From positions 10,982,001 to 11,046,000 of the forward strand of contig NC_058339.1 of the NCBI RefSeq assembly GCF_905475395.1: 64,000 nt of DNA, in the 5' to 3' direction. The number at the start of each line of letters is the position of its first letter. Position 1 is the first letter of the stretch. The DNA is from Chrysoperla carnea (Eukaryota; Arthropoda; Insecta; Neuroptera; Chrysopidae). The notes beneath the pieces were generated by a model, which was given only the letters and a program-made list of their open reading frames with translations, did not search any database and was not told where the DNA came from. A program made the position numbers and the translations under genes. Below are positions 20,501 to 33,193 of the stretch, in pieces.

Positions 20501-22384
20501 CTCCTCGCTTGTATTAAATTTGTCACGCATACAAAAATAGGTAAGTATTATTGTAGACAATTTAATTACAATTTTTGCTTAAAATATATTTTTTGTTAGT
20601 TTCAAAATTCTTCTTAATGTATCTAAGGTATGGAAAATTAGTTTGCATTGTTCTTCGAAAATTCATTAACGAAAGAGTATGATAATATAGAGATATATGC
20701 TAATTGGTTGTATACTGATGGAAGTTCCTTCTATTCATAGATTTTCGAATGTTTTTCAATTTGTTTGAGGTTTCCTGTAGCAAAATTTTGTGTTATTGTA
20801 GCAAAATAACTCTTGAAATTTCACATCGTACATCTCTTCGGTTTCCTCTTGCGTACATCATAGGTGTGAGATTAAAAATTTTTGTTCTCAATAATGATTT
20901 CTTTTTTTTTGATTAAAGTTTTTTTTGTGATCTGCAACGCAAAATGTATTTTTGAGAGTGATCTGGCGGTAGAAAATTGATCAAATTATACCTTTTTATT
21001 AGTTCTAGCGTAGTAAGTATCTTCCTAGGGGTCTCTAGGAGTTATAACACCCTTGTGTATTCAAATTTCATCCGAAAAATTCCGAAAAAATAAAAAAAAA
21101 ATTTATGAAAAGAGAAATTTAAAAAAAAATTATGTGGTAAAAAATAATTTGGATATATTTTGAAGTAAGCAGAAAAAAGCAAACCTTGAATTTGATATAA
21201 TTGGTTTCAGCTTCGAAAAGTATCTTCATGGAATAATGAAAGGAATATTGCGTTAATCAGCGTTGTTATTTAGCTCTTATTTGAAGTTGTTTGATATTTA
21301 TTGTTGGAAAAGTGAAGTGTAAGCTACGGTTATTGATGCCAGAAAGGAACATAATACGGGATACTGAAGTCTTGCCGAATTGACTGCAATTACAGTATAT
21401 TGTATTAATTGACTTCCTGAACTTTTGCGTCTCAATGGACGCCAAGTTCTATTATTAATAGTCTTCGAAAATGTGGAGGGGTGGGTCCAAGCTCAAACAT
21501 AGGTAATAAATGTAAATGCCTCAGGAAGCCTACATTTGGCGTCGTATGCGCCTACAATTTTTTATTCTTAAATGCGTATCTACCAAGACCCCACACACGG
21601 GATAACGAAGAACTTCATTCAGAAAGCTGAAGATTACTTACTTTTTACAAAGAGCTCCTGTATTTCACAAATTGAGTGCCTCATCTTTAAATTTTTTAAA
21701 TCTTAACATCTTAAATATAACGTTTCCATGTTCTTCTTGGCTTTGCTGTTTTTGATAATCAATTGGACTTGGATTTATTTTTTGAATGTCAGGAAAATTG
21801 CTTAAAGTGTAAAAATGATTTTTTCACAATTTTCTAGGATCATATTTTTTGTAATTCGGATTTGTGTTCTTTACTGTTTAAGTAACTAATTGGTTTGATA
21901 CGTTAGTACTTTTCTCTGTAAATAAAATAATTGTATATTATTAGTAATAATACTCAATAGGCCTTTTTATCATGTCATAAGCGCAAGTTTGAAACAATTT
22001 TTCGTAAATCTCATTGTTTTCTCGTGAGGGGACAAATTAGGGCAAAACTTTGGTGTCCATTTTTTTCTAAAATATAAAAAATAAAGAGATGAAAATTTGT
22101 AAGTAGCTTCAACTAGTGAGCCTTATGAATTAAACACTCGCTTTACTCGCCTTACTGTAATTTTCATCATTGGAAGCTTTCAACACAAAATTTGCACTAT
22201 AAAAAAATTATGTTCGATTTCTCTAAAAATTCTTTAGATGTAAAAATGTTAATAGAGTAATTAGAGATCATACTATGTCGCTGTCCATTTAACAGTTAAA
22301 TCCAGGTTTCTTGACAAATCAACAAAGATTTAAGGGAATTTCAGGATCATGAGGTAAGAGATCTTGAACTGCTGAGTGTTTGAT

Positions 22385-22645
22385 GTATGATGTTTGAATT
22401 TCAACTTCAGTCAAACCCACAAACGGAGTAACTTTGTAATGAAGTATTTAGCTAAATCGGCTTATTTTGAGCAGAACTTGGATATCCATCCTACGTTTTA
22501 TGGGCATTTTGTATTTAGAAGTTTTATTACCCTTTGATACTCCTTTATACAGGGCTCAAAATAAGTCGATTTAGCTAAACTTGCCTTAGTATCAAGTTGC
22601 TTTGTTTGATAGCTACACGGTCCTCAAGTTGAAGTTTTGAAATCG
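22385..22645. repeat. Imperfect long inverted repeat
   Basis: The core arms TTAGCTAAATCGGCTTATTT (from about 22449) and its complement AAATAAGTCGATTTAGCTAA (ending about 22580) are nearly perfect. Looser complementarity continues outward for about 60 more bases on each side (for example TTTCAACTTCAG against TTGAAGTTTTGAAA). The spacer is about 80 bases. This is consistent with an old foldback element. Confidence 0.6.
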
Positions 22646-23089
22646 TTTTTTTTTTTTTTTAACTCTAAAGGCGAAGTGCTATTTTACTAAAACTGTATGT
22701 TGACATTGTTTTGTAGGACAAAAAGCATACATAAGAATCATCATCAATCCATTGCAATACATTGAAGTTTATCATCAATTCATTGCCATAGAACGTAGGG
22801 CCCATTTTTAGATTCCAAACTTCCCGTATTTATACGGCCACAGAAGTGAAGAATTAAATTCGAAATTTGCAATTTTAATCATTGCAATCGATTTCAATAT
22901 AAACGATTAAACAATTCTTATAATCGAATAAATAAAACCGAAAAAATAGTCTAAGGAATTGATTCCTAGTCAGTAGATTTATATGGGACCTGGTGAAAAA
23001 TGTTTTCCTGAGTGTACTTAACCAAGTCATATACATGTGAACTTGTGCTTTTTCGATTCACCCCCATAGGGTGGAACAGAATTACCCGA

Positions 23090-23440
23090 CTTCCGCATTT
23101 TTTGATTTTTGACATTTTAATCTACCTTCACCGTTTTCAAAATATAAGCATTTGAAAAAATAAAATGTGGATTTTCGCCGAAAACTCGTTAATGTAGAAA
23201 ATAAAGATTATTTTGTAGTTCCGGTCAAAAATTTAATTTGAAAGCAATTAGATATTATATTTTGGGCGATTCTAACCATTTTTTGATCCGTGATAATTTT
23301 CATCAAACCTCACCATTTTCGATTATTCGAAGTTGACGAAATTTGTTGAAAATTCGTTAGTGACGAAAATGAAGATTATTTTGAGATTATGATCAAAAAT
23401 TTGATGTAAAAACTATGATTTTTTATTTTGAAACGATTTT
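23090..23440 (+). repeat. Degenerate two-copy tandem repeat, about 168 bases
   Basis: Blocks such as AAAATAAAGATTATTTTG (about 23198) and AAAATGAAGATTATTTTG (about 23366) recur in the same order along with TTTTTGATC-type and TCACCATTTTCGA-type blocks. They are offset by about 168 bases with many differences. Confidence 0.5.
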
Positions 23441-26213
23441 TCGTCAACATTTTTGTTTTCTCGTGAATGGGCAAATTAGGACAAAACTTTGGCGTCTATT
23501 TAAATGATAGAGATATAAAAATTTGTAGGTAACTTCAAATAGTGAGCCTTAAGGAAAAACGACAAAAAGTTTTCTAGAAAATACTTCGAAAAATTTTCGA
23601 AAATTAGTAAAATTGGCAGCCGGAATGTGAAACTACATTTTGCAAGCAAAAAGTTGTGCTACCTGCGTAATAGGTTAATAACTAAATTAGAAGGGTTAAA
23701 ACCCTTATATCTGAGTTGAGTAAGTGTCAGGGATAGGTCTTTTGGAGATATTATTTCTCCAGATCCCCTTTCCCGTTCTTGGTACCACAAAATCACTTTT
23801 TTCACGGTTTTTAAAGCTTTCTAAATCTCCGCAGCTCCTCCAAAGTAAGCTAGAGGGCAGTCAAGGATTTGTCATTGAGTGCTTAAAGCTTTACTCACCT
23901 CCAAAGCCATCCCTTCTTCAATCTAAGCTTAAGGTTTGAAAATTGATATATAAGTTAATGTAAACAATCTGCGTTTTGGGAATGTGAACTTAAACTCTCA
24001 AAGGGTCAAAATATTAAGAAAACTGTTCTACATACCATGTAAATGGCCTGTGTTCTGGAATTCAATTCAGCATGCTAAACTAACAGCATTCCAAGTTAAC
24101 CCAGTTGTTGGATTTATTTTCAGAACACATGTATGATGCTGGTGTAAGTTAACAATATGTAGTATTGAATGAAATGTGTATATGAAATATATATCAAGGT
24201 ATACTAATTTTAGTTCCAAGTTTGTAACGCTTCAAATTGATGATATGAAAATAAAAAAAAAATTTAGAAAATACTTTTGAAAATTTTCATCCATAATTGT
24301 TTTTGTGTTTTAAACTTTTCTAATTTATTATAAATAATGTAAGCACAGATTTCAATAAGATTCGATATGAGCTTGTTGTACTAGGATATTCGCTTTCCGA
24401 GCAAAATTGACATTTAAAATTCTGTATCATCTGAAATAATCATCGCACTGAAATTTTACTGATATCATTCGAAAACTGAACTGCCTTCTTGTAAATCCTT
24501 GCATATTGTTTTATAAAAAAAATTTTGCCACTCTCCCAATTTTCTTTTTTAAAACATACCAAAAAACACATTTTTCCATATTTTAGACGTTTTGTAAAAA
24601 AAGCCTAAAATCTAAAATCTGGGTGATTGTCAAGACCTTGTCTAAAACTGTATAAGTGAGAAACATGAACCCTTATAAGAGAAAGTCATTCTTCAATTAC
24701 GTGAGACTAACTAAACCTCTATAAGTAAGAAAAACCATTCCTGTACATGTGCAAACCAGAAATTTGGTTTAGTAATAACCTTCATAAGCGAAATAGAAAT
24801 TTTGGTCCCTTGAACTTTATTCTTATACGACTAATAAGCATTACTTTAAATTTAAAGTATTTAAAAAAACAATATTGGCATTGAGTGTGGTTTTTTGCAC
24901 TCTTCTTAACGTTGAGTTATTTTCTTATTTTATAAAATTTCTCAAATACCTTTAAAACAAACAATTAGACAAAAGTAGGAAATGGCGACTTAAAAAAAAG
25001 TCATTGTATTTAATCGAAAGAAAATACACTTAAAGTTTATCGATAATTGTAGGTAAAAGTCATGAACACAGGCGAATCTCCTACATGCTCTTGACAATTT
25101 TCCGTGGTTAGCGTGTTTTCTTTCGATTAAATGCAATAATGATATATTTTGAAGTCGCATTTACTCCGAAAGCTGATGATTTTCGAAAAAATGGTTTAGT
25201 TGAAAAATGTTAGTTTTTTATGAAGATATAAAGTTTAGGATATAAATTGGTTGTTAAAGAAACCCGAAGAACTAGGTCCAATCTGATGTCCAAACGTGAT
25301 ACCCACCGTCAAACTGAAACTCTTGTTTAAGTTATTTTTTCATTGGTTAACTACAAAACGAGCTATTAGATGGTATTCTCTGGAATTAAATAAATAGTAT
25401 ATTAAAGAGAGATGAGAGGATGTTTACATTTTCTTAATGATACAAGTGAAATTTACAAAATTTAAAAAACCCTCGACAAATTTTTCGGGTACGTAATCCT
25501 AAACTCGCACTTGAAATACATCTAAGAACACTCAATTAAATTACCTTTTTCCTTAAAGCTTTTTCCAAATTGAATCGATTTTGAAGATCATTGTCAATTT
25601 TTTAGTTTTTTCGGGTACGGAACCGTAAACTCGCACTTGAAACGTAGCTAAGAACACTCTCCATTAAATTACCTTTTAAACTAAATCAAAAAAATCAAAA
25701 TTGGTTCATCAGTTTAGGTGCAACGATGCCACACACACGCATACACATAGCGGTCAAACTTAAAACACCCCTTTTTTTTATTTTGGGGGTTAAAAAATTC
25801 TTAAGCTCAAGATAAAAACCAGAGTGAAATTGTATTGAGATTTATAGAAGTTGGCAGGCATATTATAAGCAAAGTTGTGAAGGTATTTATGCAGAGCAAG
25901 ATTTTCTTACACCTTATGATGCATATACAATAATTCAATTGGCAGGGTGATCGGTTTATCGACATACGATGTAGGCGCATTCTTTACATTAGGAAATATT
26001 TTTTTTAAATAGTATTGAAAGCACTTTATAATACGAAAAAAGAGAGTATCCTGAATTTTTAATTTGAACGATAAAATGCATTGACAACGAGTTTATTAAT
26101 TTTTGAGAATAACGATTTCTTATAAAAACTTCATTTAAGTTTACCCATTTTTTTCTTCTAGATTCTCCAAAACATATATATTCTAAACAGTCTAAACAGA
26201 CATAAAGATCACA

Positions 26214-29200
26214 ATGAGTGTGATCATTCGGTTACAAAATTTACCTTGGTCAGCAAATGCACTTGACATTCGTCAATATTTTCGTGGACTCAGCATTCCT
26301 GAAGGAGGTGTTCATATTGTCGGTGGCGAATTAGGAGATGCTTTCATTGCTTTCAGGTATATATTTTATTATCAATAATATGGTTAAAATTAAATAAGCG
26401 AAAAAAAAAATTAAGTTTAAAGTAAAGTACTCGATCAACAATATTAGGAAATATTTATTTTAATAAAATTTTGTAAAAAATCAGCCTGACAATCAATCTG
26501 ACAATTTACCGAAATGTACAGTTATGGAATCTTCAGTAAGAATGCTCCCTGAATGTTTCATTTGCAGATTTTTCCCTAAGAAAAAAACTTCCAATTTCCC
26601 AAGTTTAGATGAAAAAATGAATCCTCCCCCCTTAACTAACTTATGAGGTTGGTATGATATACCTACTATTCGAAGCACCCTAAAAATTTGCAACCTTCTA
26701 TCTTTTATAGTTTCATAATAAACCTCCGGAAATTAAACTTGGAAAAAAGAACAATCCCTTTCACCTAATATTCGAAGCTGCATACTGATTTTCAAATTTC
26801 TATCTCTTATGGAATCGGAGAAGAGTCAAGATTAGTGCTAATCACAAATCATAAAATGTTCCCAATTTTTAATTAATATTTTTTTATTTAACAGTACCGA
26901 TGAAGATGCTCGGCAAGCATTTAATATGAATGGCGGCAAAATTAAAGAAGTGCAGATAAAACTTTTGCTAAGCTCTCGTACTGAAATGCAAAAAGTAATT
27001 GAGGCTGCACGCAATCCAACACCGTTCATGCAAGTAGTAGCTCCTCAACCATTAACCTTACCAGCTCAAGTTGCATCAGTTCTTACAAATTTAGTAGAAT
27101 CAAAAACTGACTCAAAGAATTCATTGACTCGTGACGATAAAAGCACTGAAAAGAAAAGCAGACGAAGTCGGTCACGTTCACGTGAACGTCGTGATCGCCG
27201 AGATCGATCAAGAGATCGTTCACGTGATCGCAAAGATCGTAGACGACGTGATAGAAGCCGATCGCGTGATCGCCGTGATCGTCATAGACGGGATCGTAGT
27301 CGATCACGTAATCGTAGCCGCACAAATGATAGAAGTCGTTCCAGAGATCGTGATCCATGGCGTGGCCGTGACAAAAAGAAGGAACCAAGTGAAGATAAAC
27401 TAAATGGCGGTGATGTATCATCCACTAGTACTACAAATACTGATATTATTGAATGTACTGGTCCAATTCCAGCACCTGCCACAAGTCAAAGTGTTTGGGA
27501 TGTGCCGCAATTGATGAGTGGGAAAAGTAATTTAAATAATCCAGCGCGTAATAATTTACCAAGTCTTATGAATTCTTTTGATCAAAATCGACGATCTGCT
27601 TCAATTCTTCCAATGGCTGGACCTATAGATGTTGACAAACATGTACCGGGTGATTTTAGAAATAGAGATAGTTGGCCTCCAACTAATCAATCGTTTAACG
27701 ATATACGATTCCAAAATCAAGGAATGAATCAACAAGGCATGAACTTTAGAGATTCTGATAGATCGTCATTTAATAATCGTGGTAAAAATTTCGATTCCTT
27801 TGGAAGTGACAATCGTTTTGGCAATATGTCAGGAAATAATAGTATGTCTAGACCTTTATTAAATAGACCGATTAACTTAACCGGTGCACCTTTTAGCCCG
27901 TATGATAGTTGTTCTATGGATTCGAATAGTAGCATGGGTCAAAACGAACGTAGTAACGATAGTTATCATCGTGATTCAAAGCCAAAAATACCTCGATCTG
28001 GTTGCTGTGTTAAGATGCATCTTGGTCGTGGTGGTTATGGTGATGTAAGAAGATTCTTCCAAGGCCTATTTATTGCAAATGATGGTGTAAAATTAGTAAA
28101 CGATGAAGATGGACGTCGAACTGGTATCGCTTACGTGCGATTTGTACAACCAGAAGGTAAACGAGAAGCTTTACAACGTTCCGGCACCTCATATCGAGGT
28201 AATTCTGTTGAAATAACACATTGTGATGATTCAGAATTTGATAATGCAATAGATTCGTATGTTCCACCACAAAATCGAGAAATTATTAAAGATGATAGAC
28301 CTTTGGATAGAGCTAGTATTTATGGTGAAAATATAATACGAAATGTTGACGATAAATTATCGTGTATTGCTGTTTTAAATTTACCGCCATATACTAAAGA
28401 ACATGATATTATAACAATGGTAGGTGATTTCCAAGTAGTTTCCGTTTTAATGGTAATGAACAAAGATTCACAACAATTAGCATATTTACAATTTACAAAG
28501 TCAGATGATGCATTAAGATTTTATAATATGAAAGATAAACATTACATCAATGGTAAAAGTATAACAATACAATTAGTCTCAGAAAATATATTCTTCGAGG
28601 TTAAACGACAACATAATAGTGGAAGTGGCATTGTTGATATTCCAGATGAAGCATCATTAGCTAGCAAAGGAACTTCATCAAATGATAGTCCTGTTTCGGA
28701 TTGTGTTGTATTGAAAGGACTACCCCAAAAAACGTGTGATCGTGATATCATAGACTTTTTCTCTGACATTGGTTTAATACCTAGTCGTATACATGTTCCA
28801 TTTGGTAAAAGTAGTAAGCAGAGTTTTTGTTATTGTGAATTTTCTGAACCCAGTCAAGCTTTACAAGCACTTACTAAAAATGGCACACAACTTGGCATGT
28901 CTGAAGTTATTGTTGAACTAATACCTAGAAGAGAAATGGAACAATTAATTGGGATTACACCATCACCAGAGAATCGGTTCAATAATTCTTCCAACGGACA
29001 TAATAATCAAATAAGTAATAGAAACATAAATGGTCCACGTCGTCCTCTATTAAGTGGACCACCATCACAACGGCAACAACAGACAGCCTCACCTCAATAC
29101 GTACCTGAAGCATTTAGAAATCCTGGATGTGTGTTATCACTTGAAAATGTACCATTTAGAGCGGGCGTTAGTGAAATCTTAGATTTCTTCCGTGATTTTC

Positions 29201-29361
29201 ATATACCTGAAGAAAATGTTATGCGACGATTTAATGATCGTGGTCATCCAACAGGTGATGCACGTGTTGCATTCAGTAGTCCATTAGAAGCACAACGAGC
29301 ATTCTCTGAATTACGACATTGTAAGATTCGAGATAGAACTATTTTTATGCATTTACAATAG
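26214..29361 (+). CDS. RBM12-like RNA-binding protein with RS-rich region
   Basis: Two coding exons, 26214-26356 and 26895-29361 (TAG), join in phase 2 to give 869 residues. The N-terminus (MSVIIRLQNLPWSA, GGVHIVGGELGDAFIAF, then LLLSSRTEMQKVIE) is the first RRM of the RBM12/SWAN family. Further RRM-like domains lie at about 415-490 (weak), 537-615 (weak), 649-730 and 792-869; the last (ENVPFRAGVSEILDFF, GDARVAF) resembles the RBM12 C-terminal RRM. Residues about 130-210 are an RS/RD/RRDR-rich tract like that of SR splicing factors, followed by an Asn/Ser-rich linker with MG and RP runs. A nuclear role in pre-mRNA processing is inferred. The RS tract is not a feature I recall in vertebrate RBM12. 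The start ATG is the first in frame and begins the RRM directly. Confidence 0.88.
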
Positions 29362-29430
29362 GAAGCACTACCGGCCATTATGATGGCCTATATACAGGAA
29401 AAATTGAATAATGATTTAACGTCGAAACAA

Positions 29431-29436
29431 AATAAA
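29431..29436 (+). promoter_or_regulatory. Poly(A) signal of RBM12-like gene
   Basis: AATAAA lies 70 bases after the stop codon. It is the nearest canonical signal. Confidence 0.55.
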
Positions 29437-32400
29437 CGAAGACGTTAAAAAAACTTATTTTCTGAGGTAATTGAATATAAAAAATGTGTAATATTTTTAA
29501 TTTCGGTGCTCATATGATCTTTGATTAATAGATCTCTAGAAATTCTTGTGTGTCTTCATTTTATTTAAACCAGCAATTATTTTTTCCTAAAAAATTATTT
29601 AAGAAATTTTTAGCCTATCAATAAATTGATTTATCGCAGAGAAAAAATTGTTCGACTATGCGTAATTAAGCAACACCAGAATTTCTTCCAGATGCATTTA
29701 TTAAAGACAGCATATACCGACGAACATCCAGATTATTAGTAGAGAAGCCGGTGACAGTTTTTAAATCATCATTTGACCATGGTTAAGAACACATTTTATC
29801 GATGGTATTGACTCAATACATGAGTAAGCTATTGGTCTTCCAAGTCGTATACATTGCAGGGCCCGAAACGTCCCAAAAAAAATTTTAGTTATACAATTTG
29901 ATCAAAGACGTAACTGTTTATAGAATATTGTATTTACCAATAAAACATTTTTAATGTTCAAATTGTCTGTATGTCTTCTTTTATTGTTTGAAAACAATAC
30001 AAAATCCTGACTAAGAAAACATTTCAAATAGTTCAATCGTTTTTCGAATCATTTCTAATAATTCTAAATCGGCAGCTATGCTAAAAATTTGTAAAACGAT
30101 TCGCAGAAAATTCATGAATATAGAATAATTTAAATTCGGTTCATCCGTTTAGGCGCTACGTTGCCACAGACAGGCAGACACACACACACATATCGTCAAA
30201 ATTATAACACTCCTTTTTTTAGTTCGGGGGTTAAAAATAGGTTTCGTCTTTAGTCAAACTGTATATTTAAAATTCTTTTTTGCTCATGTATTGTCAGCAC
30301 AATCAATTAAAAGGGTTCTCATCCTTGGTCCAATTGTGCGAAAACTTAAGTCACTAGCTCCCCTACTATATTGAATTTTATTTAAAATATACATAAACTT
30401 TTCAGTTACCCGCTTTTATTGAGCAGATAAAATTGAATGTTGTTTCGTTTGTATGTATGTTAATATTATTATTGTATAAGTAGACCAAAAAATAATTTGT
30501 GAATATTGAACGTTTTGTGAATGTGTGCTTACTTACTTTATAGGCTCCACTACTAATCAAAGTCACGAATAATAATAAATTATTATTCAATTGTGTAAAA
30601 AATCATTTACGGAGTATAAAAGTATTATTTAAATTATTTAACATTATTTTGAAAAAACTTATGTACATAAGTAATTTCATATTTCTATACATAAGTTAAA
30701 TATCTTTAGAGATATTAAATATTTGTCATATTATTTCAACGCATCAAGATTGATTTCACATTGGCTTACGATTTATTAGCTTGATTATTTTTATTTTAAT
30801 CGTGTGCATTAGTTATTGTATTAATATCGCAGTCAACTATTAATCAGCCGTTCAGTTAACAGCCTACCGTTTTTACTGAATAGCGCCGTACAACTGTCGG
30901 CCTGAATGACGACGCCATAATCACAATGTATAGATTTCAGGAGGTTGTAGAAAGTGGAATTAAGTTTAAATGACTAGGCTAGACAAGTAATTAAATGTTA
31001 TCCAAGTCATTTGTCTAGCTGTTTGATTGAATGACTGAATATTGAATATATTCAGGGCGCTAGGCTGTTAATTGAACGGCTAATTAAGGTAGTAGGTTGC
31101 GACATTAATATGAATTGAGTGTAGTGCCAATACACCGTCTATCATTGATATATCTAAATCCTAAAAAAGAATAAACTTTAATTAGTTTGGGTCTACGTAG
31201 GTGTAATTGTATGTTATGAACAATTTTTATATGAATCTATATCAGTCATGATTCGAACATTTTTAAGTACCCACTTGTTTAATTATCTGTCAATAATTAA
31301 ATATTTCGCGATTCTAATAACATCACATAAACTCCATTCATTAATGTAAAATCAATCTTAAATTCATAGTAAATTGGAATGCGCATATAAAAGAAAATTT
31401 AAAGATTCTGCAATCTATTGTTGATATTTTGCATTATCATAAATGGATGGTTGAATTTTCCACTCGATTAAAATATACAGGGTGTGGAAACTCGAAAAAT
31501 AAGTTGTATCGATAAAAATGCTTCAAGCAAAAAATGTTGGATGTATAGGCGCACATCTTACAGGCATTAAACTTGTCCTAGATTTTCAGGCTCAATGAAA
31601 AGCTCAGTCTACTCCATAACTGGTAATCGATAGATGATGACTTGAAATTAGAAAATTGTTATTGATATAAGAGGTGACATTTTTCCTTTGAAACATTTTC
31701 CCGCAAACCGTACAGTTTAGGTAAAAACGGATTGAAAAGTTTTAACCAAAATTATTTTTCGTATCATTATATATTTCGTTTTTATAAAGAACAACTTTCT
31801 AATTTAAAGAGTTCGTCTAACGTTTGCCAGTTATGAATCAGAGTGAGATTTTAATTGAACTTGAAAACTTGGATTGAAATCAATACCCGAATAAGATTTG
31901 TGCCTTTGAAACTTACATTTTTCGTTTGAAGCATTTTCCTCGATTAAACTTATTTTTCAAGTTTCAAGAATATGTCAAACTAAAAAATACACTCTATATA
32001 TTTATGTAAATGTTGTAAATCTAATATTATTACTCTGTAAATCCATAGTTCATTTTAGTTTTATGTAGAAATATAATAAATTATTGATCTCTTACAGTTT
32101 AAAAAAAAAACAGTTTATAACCGAGTGGAATTGTTTTCAAAAAAATGTATAATCATTTTTTTGAAATAAATTGTGAAATATATGGAAAATGAAAAATGTG
32201 ATGAATTTTTTTAAAACATTTTACGATTTTACATTTTATTAAATTTATCGTAGTAATGTAAAAACATTTATTTTTTCGAAATAAATTTCTTTTCTATAAT
32301 AAAATAATTCTTTAATTTTATTATTTATTTTAATATATCCTTTGAATATGGAAGTATAGAGGCAGTATAGAGTGGCAACGGGAAGTAAAATTTTTCTGTT

Positions 32401-33193
32401 TTTTAAGACATACAGGCTTGAAATTTAATTAAGTAATGATAAAATCAATAACAATAATGAATAAGGTTTTTTGAAGTCAAGGTATCTTTTTATGTAATAT
32501 ATTAATTCTCTAGCCTGGTTTTTCCTGTCCACGCGAGATCTTCCTTATTCCTTTATCAAATTCTACGATCAACAGACGAAAAACAGACTCACGATCAATG
32601 ACGAAAAACAGACTCACGATCAAAAACTGTACCGCTTCTCTTAAATTTGAGATTTATTAAAATCTTTAATCCGTCATAATAAATCCAAGACTAACAAAAT
32701 TATGTGAAATTTTGAATAGGTGAGCATGTTTCGAATGAAACGATTTTTATAGCCTGTTTTTCCTGAATACGCGAAATCGTTATTTCTTTATAAAATTCAA
32801 TGATTTACCCCTCATTGCAAAGCATATCGTTGATGTATACTGCGGAATTCCGCACGGGTCGACTATTGTGCTTTAATCATGATTTTATAAATTTATATAA
32901 GTATACTTATAAATATAACAATAGACCCTCATAAAATAATAATTAATAACATTTTTTAAGTACCTACACGATTTTCAAAAAACCGCAACCACAGTGATTA
33001 TGATAAATTTTAATATTGGATATGGATATTATCACTATTAATTAGATATCGTTCTGAAAAAAATTTATCTTGATGAATTTTATTTATTATTTATAAATAA
33101 GTTTTCAAATTAAATGATTGGTAGTAATTTCTATGTTTTTTCGGACAGAAAAAAAAATATTCTACATTCGAATCGATCAATATTTCTTATAAA
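29437..33193. other. Intergenic, repeats, no gene seen
   Basis: Besides the MITE at 30840-31087 this holds a dispersed-repeat end at about 30080-30235 (TTCGGTTCATCCGTTTAGGC, a CA-rich run, then GGGGGTTAAAAA). There is also a short tandem duplication at about 32574-32625 (unit GACGAAAAACAGACTCACGA plus five bases, twice) and a 14-base palindrome TGCGGAATTCCGCA near 32840. Related CACGCGAGATCTT-type sequence recurs near 50450. No frame has a recognisable domain. Confidence 0.5.
30840..31087. mobile_element. Small MITE with about 30-base terminal repeats
   Basis: The left end TTAATCAGCCGTTCAGTTAA and the right end (complement of TTAATTAGCCGTTCAATTAA) match over about 30 bases with few differences. 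The element is 248 bases, without coding capacity. The TTAA-like outermost bases could be target site or element. Confidence 0.8.

Larger units (their letters stand above)
17583..26213. other. 8.6 kb gene-poor intergenic stretch
   Basis: No frame here shows a recognisable domain. It holds decayed dispersed repeats shared with other parts of the window. 19745-19975 and 24965-25375 carry the 'CTAGGTCCAATCTGATGTC' family. Around 21990-22130 and 23440-23560 is a block with TCTCGTGAGGGGACAAATTA. 24170-24260 is a fragment of the ATACCATG family. 25430-25790 carries a GGTTCATCAGTTTAGGTGC block also seen near 30140. The inverted and tandem repeats listed separately lie here too. The last few hundred bases should hold the RBM12-like promoter. 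Confidence 0.55.

Noticed and set aside
22161-22960. CRISPR array or other prokaryotic defence system in the repeat-rich region
   Set aside because: The repeats are inverted or dispersed transposon-like units, not regularly spaced direct repeats, and the window is plainly eukaryotic.
27083-27482. Several open frames antisense and out of frame over the RS region of the RBM12-like gene
   Set aside because: They are shadows of the repetitive Arg/Ser/Asp codons; composition is explained by the RS tract.
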